Shown here: piece after piece, positions 63,805 through 64,000 of the stretch | Numbering within the stretch: the stretch's first letter is position 1 | Layout: every line of letters starts with the position of its first letter | Assembly (NCBI GenBank): GCA_027941995.1 | Contig: CP115966.1 | Location: 2,480,001-2,544,000 of the forward strand | Length of the DNA: 64,000 bases | Direction: 5' to 3' | Origin: Erythrobacteraceae bacterium WH01K | GTDB lineage: Bacteria; Pseudomonadota; Alphaproteobacteria; Sphingomonadales; Sphingomonadaceae | Notes under the pieces: generated by a model | Seen by the model: the letters and a program-made list of their open reading frames with translations, nothing else | Told to the model about the DNA's origin: nothing | Databases searched by the model: none | Translations under genes and position numbers: made by a program

Positions 63805-64000
63805 TTACCCCTTCCAGCTGCGGCGGTCCTCGCCGTTTTTCAGGACTTCGTAGGCGACCTGGATCTTCTGGAATTCCTTCGCCGCTTCCTCGTCGCCCGG
63901 TTTCACGTCCGGATGGACCGCCTTTGCGCGGATGCGATACGCCTTCTTGATCGTCTCGAAATCGGCGTCGGTTTCCAGCTCCAGCACTTCCAGCGCCAGC
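63805..64000 (-). CDS. J-domain protein (C-terminal part; runs off right edge)
   Basis: The visible 64 codons are a complete helix II-helix III of a J domain at the very C-terminus: DADFETIKKAYRIRAKAVHP, then the HPD motif followed by VKPGDEEAAKEFQKIQVAYE, VLKNGEDRRSWKG and stop. It stimulates DnaK-type ATPase. A C-terminal J domain is typical of DjlA-like or sphingomonad-type proteins; the N-terminal part is beyond the window. Confidence 0.85.
   Translation of the reverse strand, partial: LALEVLELETDADFETIKKAYRIRAKAVHPDVKPGDEEAAKEFQKIQVAYEVLKNGEDRRSWKG

Overview
The window is a GC-rich alphaproteobacterial chromosome segment. Gene content (RelA/SpoT, class III alcohol dehydrogenase, PdeM, an alphaproteobacterial-type curli locus with CsgH, a DUF3489/DUF2924/recombinase module, a candidate EcfG-type promoter) points to Sphingomonadales, probably the Erythrobacteraceae. 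This placement is inferred from genes and composition only; no 16S gene is present.

Layout. 1-11.1 kb is core metabolism: start of an exopolyphosphatase, polyphosphate kinase, acetyl-CoA synthetase, MoeA, an aldehyde dehydrogenase, an N-terminally short glutathione transferase, a DEAD-box helicase and FrmA. 11.1-25 kb is accessory: an orphan phage-packaging set (ParB-like methyltransferase, DUF5681 protein, large terminase) behind a cluster of GGGAA repeats; a three-gene secreted operon with an M48 peptidase; a nuclease-like and an Excalibur protein; an IS3-family element; a decayed two-gene helicase system resembling Druantia type III; and a UDG-like gene. 25-34.9 kb is a stress region: a DUF421 protein, a five-gene minus-strand operon (DUF892 ferritin-like protein, glycosyltransferase, acyl-CoA dehydrogenase, PIG-L deacetylase, NodS-like methyltransferase) behind a good EcfG-type promoter, and on the other strand KatE, an SRPBCC protein, a zinc alcohol dehydrogenase and a short-chain dehydrogenase with an early stop codon.

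35.7-44.5 kb is a curli (type VIII secretion) locus: csgF, csgG, a structured intergenic region with a 34-codon ORF, two giant curlin-repeat proteins, a CsgB-like protein, an unknown secreted protein, csgH and an unknown membrane-anchored protein. No csgE is seen. 44.9-47.2 kb is a mobile module with a large serine recombinase, next to tRNA-Ser(GGA). 47.7-64 kb is core again: peptidases, a cyclophilin, GNAT, RelA/SpoT, an M1 lipoprotein peptidase, HemF, PdeM, IF-3 (with an AUA start), a DASS transporter, a cystathionine gamma-synthase-family enzyme, an SDR without its catalytic residues, PurT, a GST, a small membrane protein and the end of a J-domain protein.

The most notable parts are the curli locus with its oversized fibre subunits and uncharacterised partners, the stress-promoter-driven glycosyltransferase/acyl-CoA dehydrogenase/deacetylase/methyltransferase operon, and the defence system cut by the IS element with loss of the helicase core.
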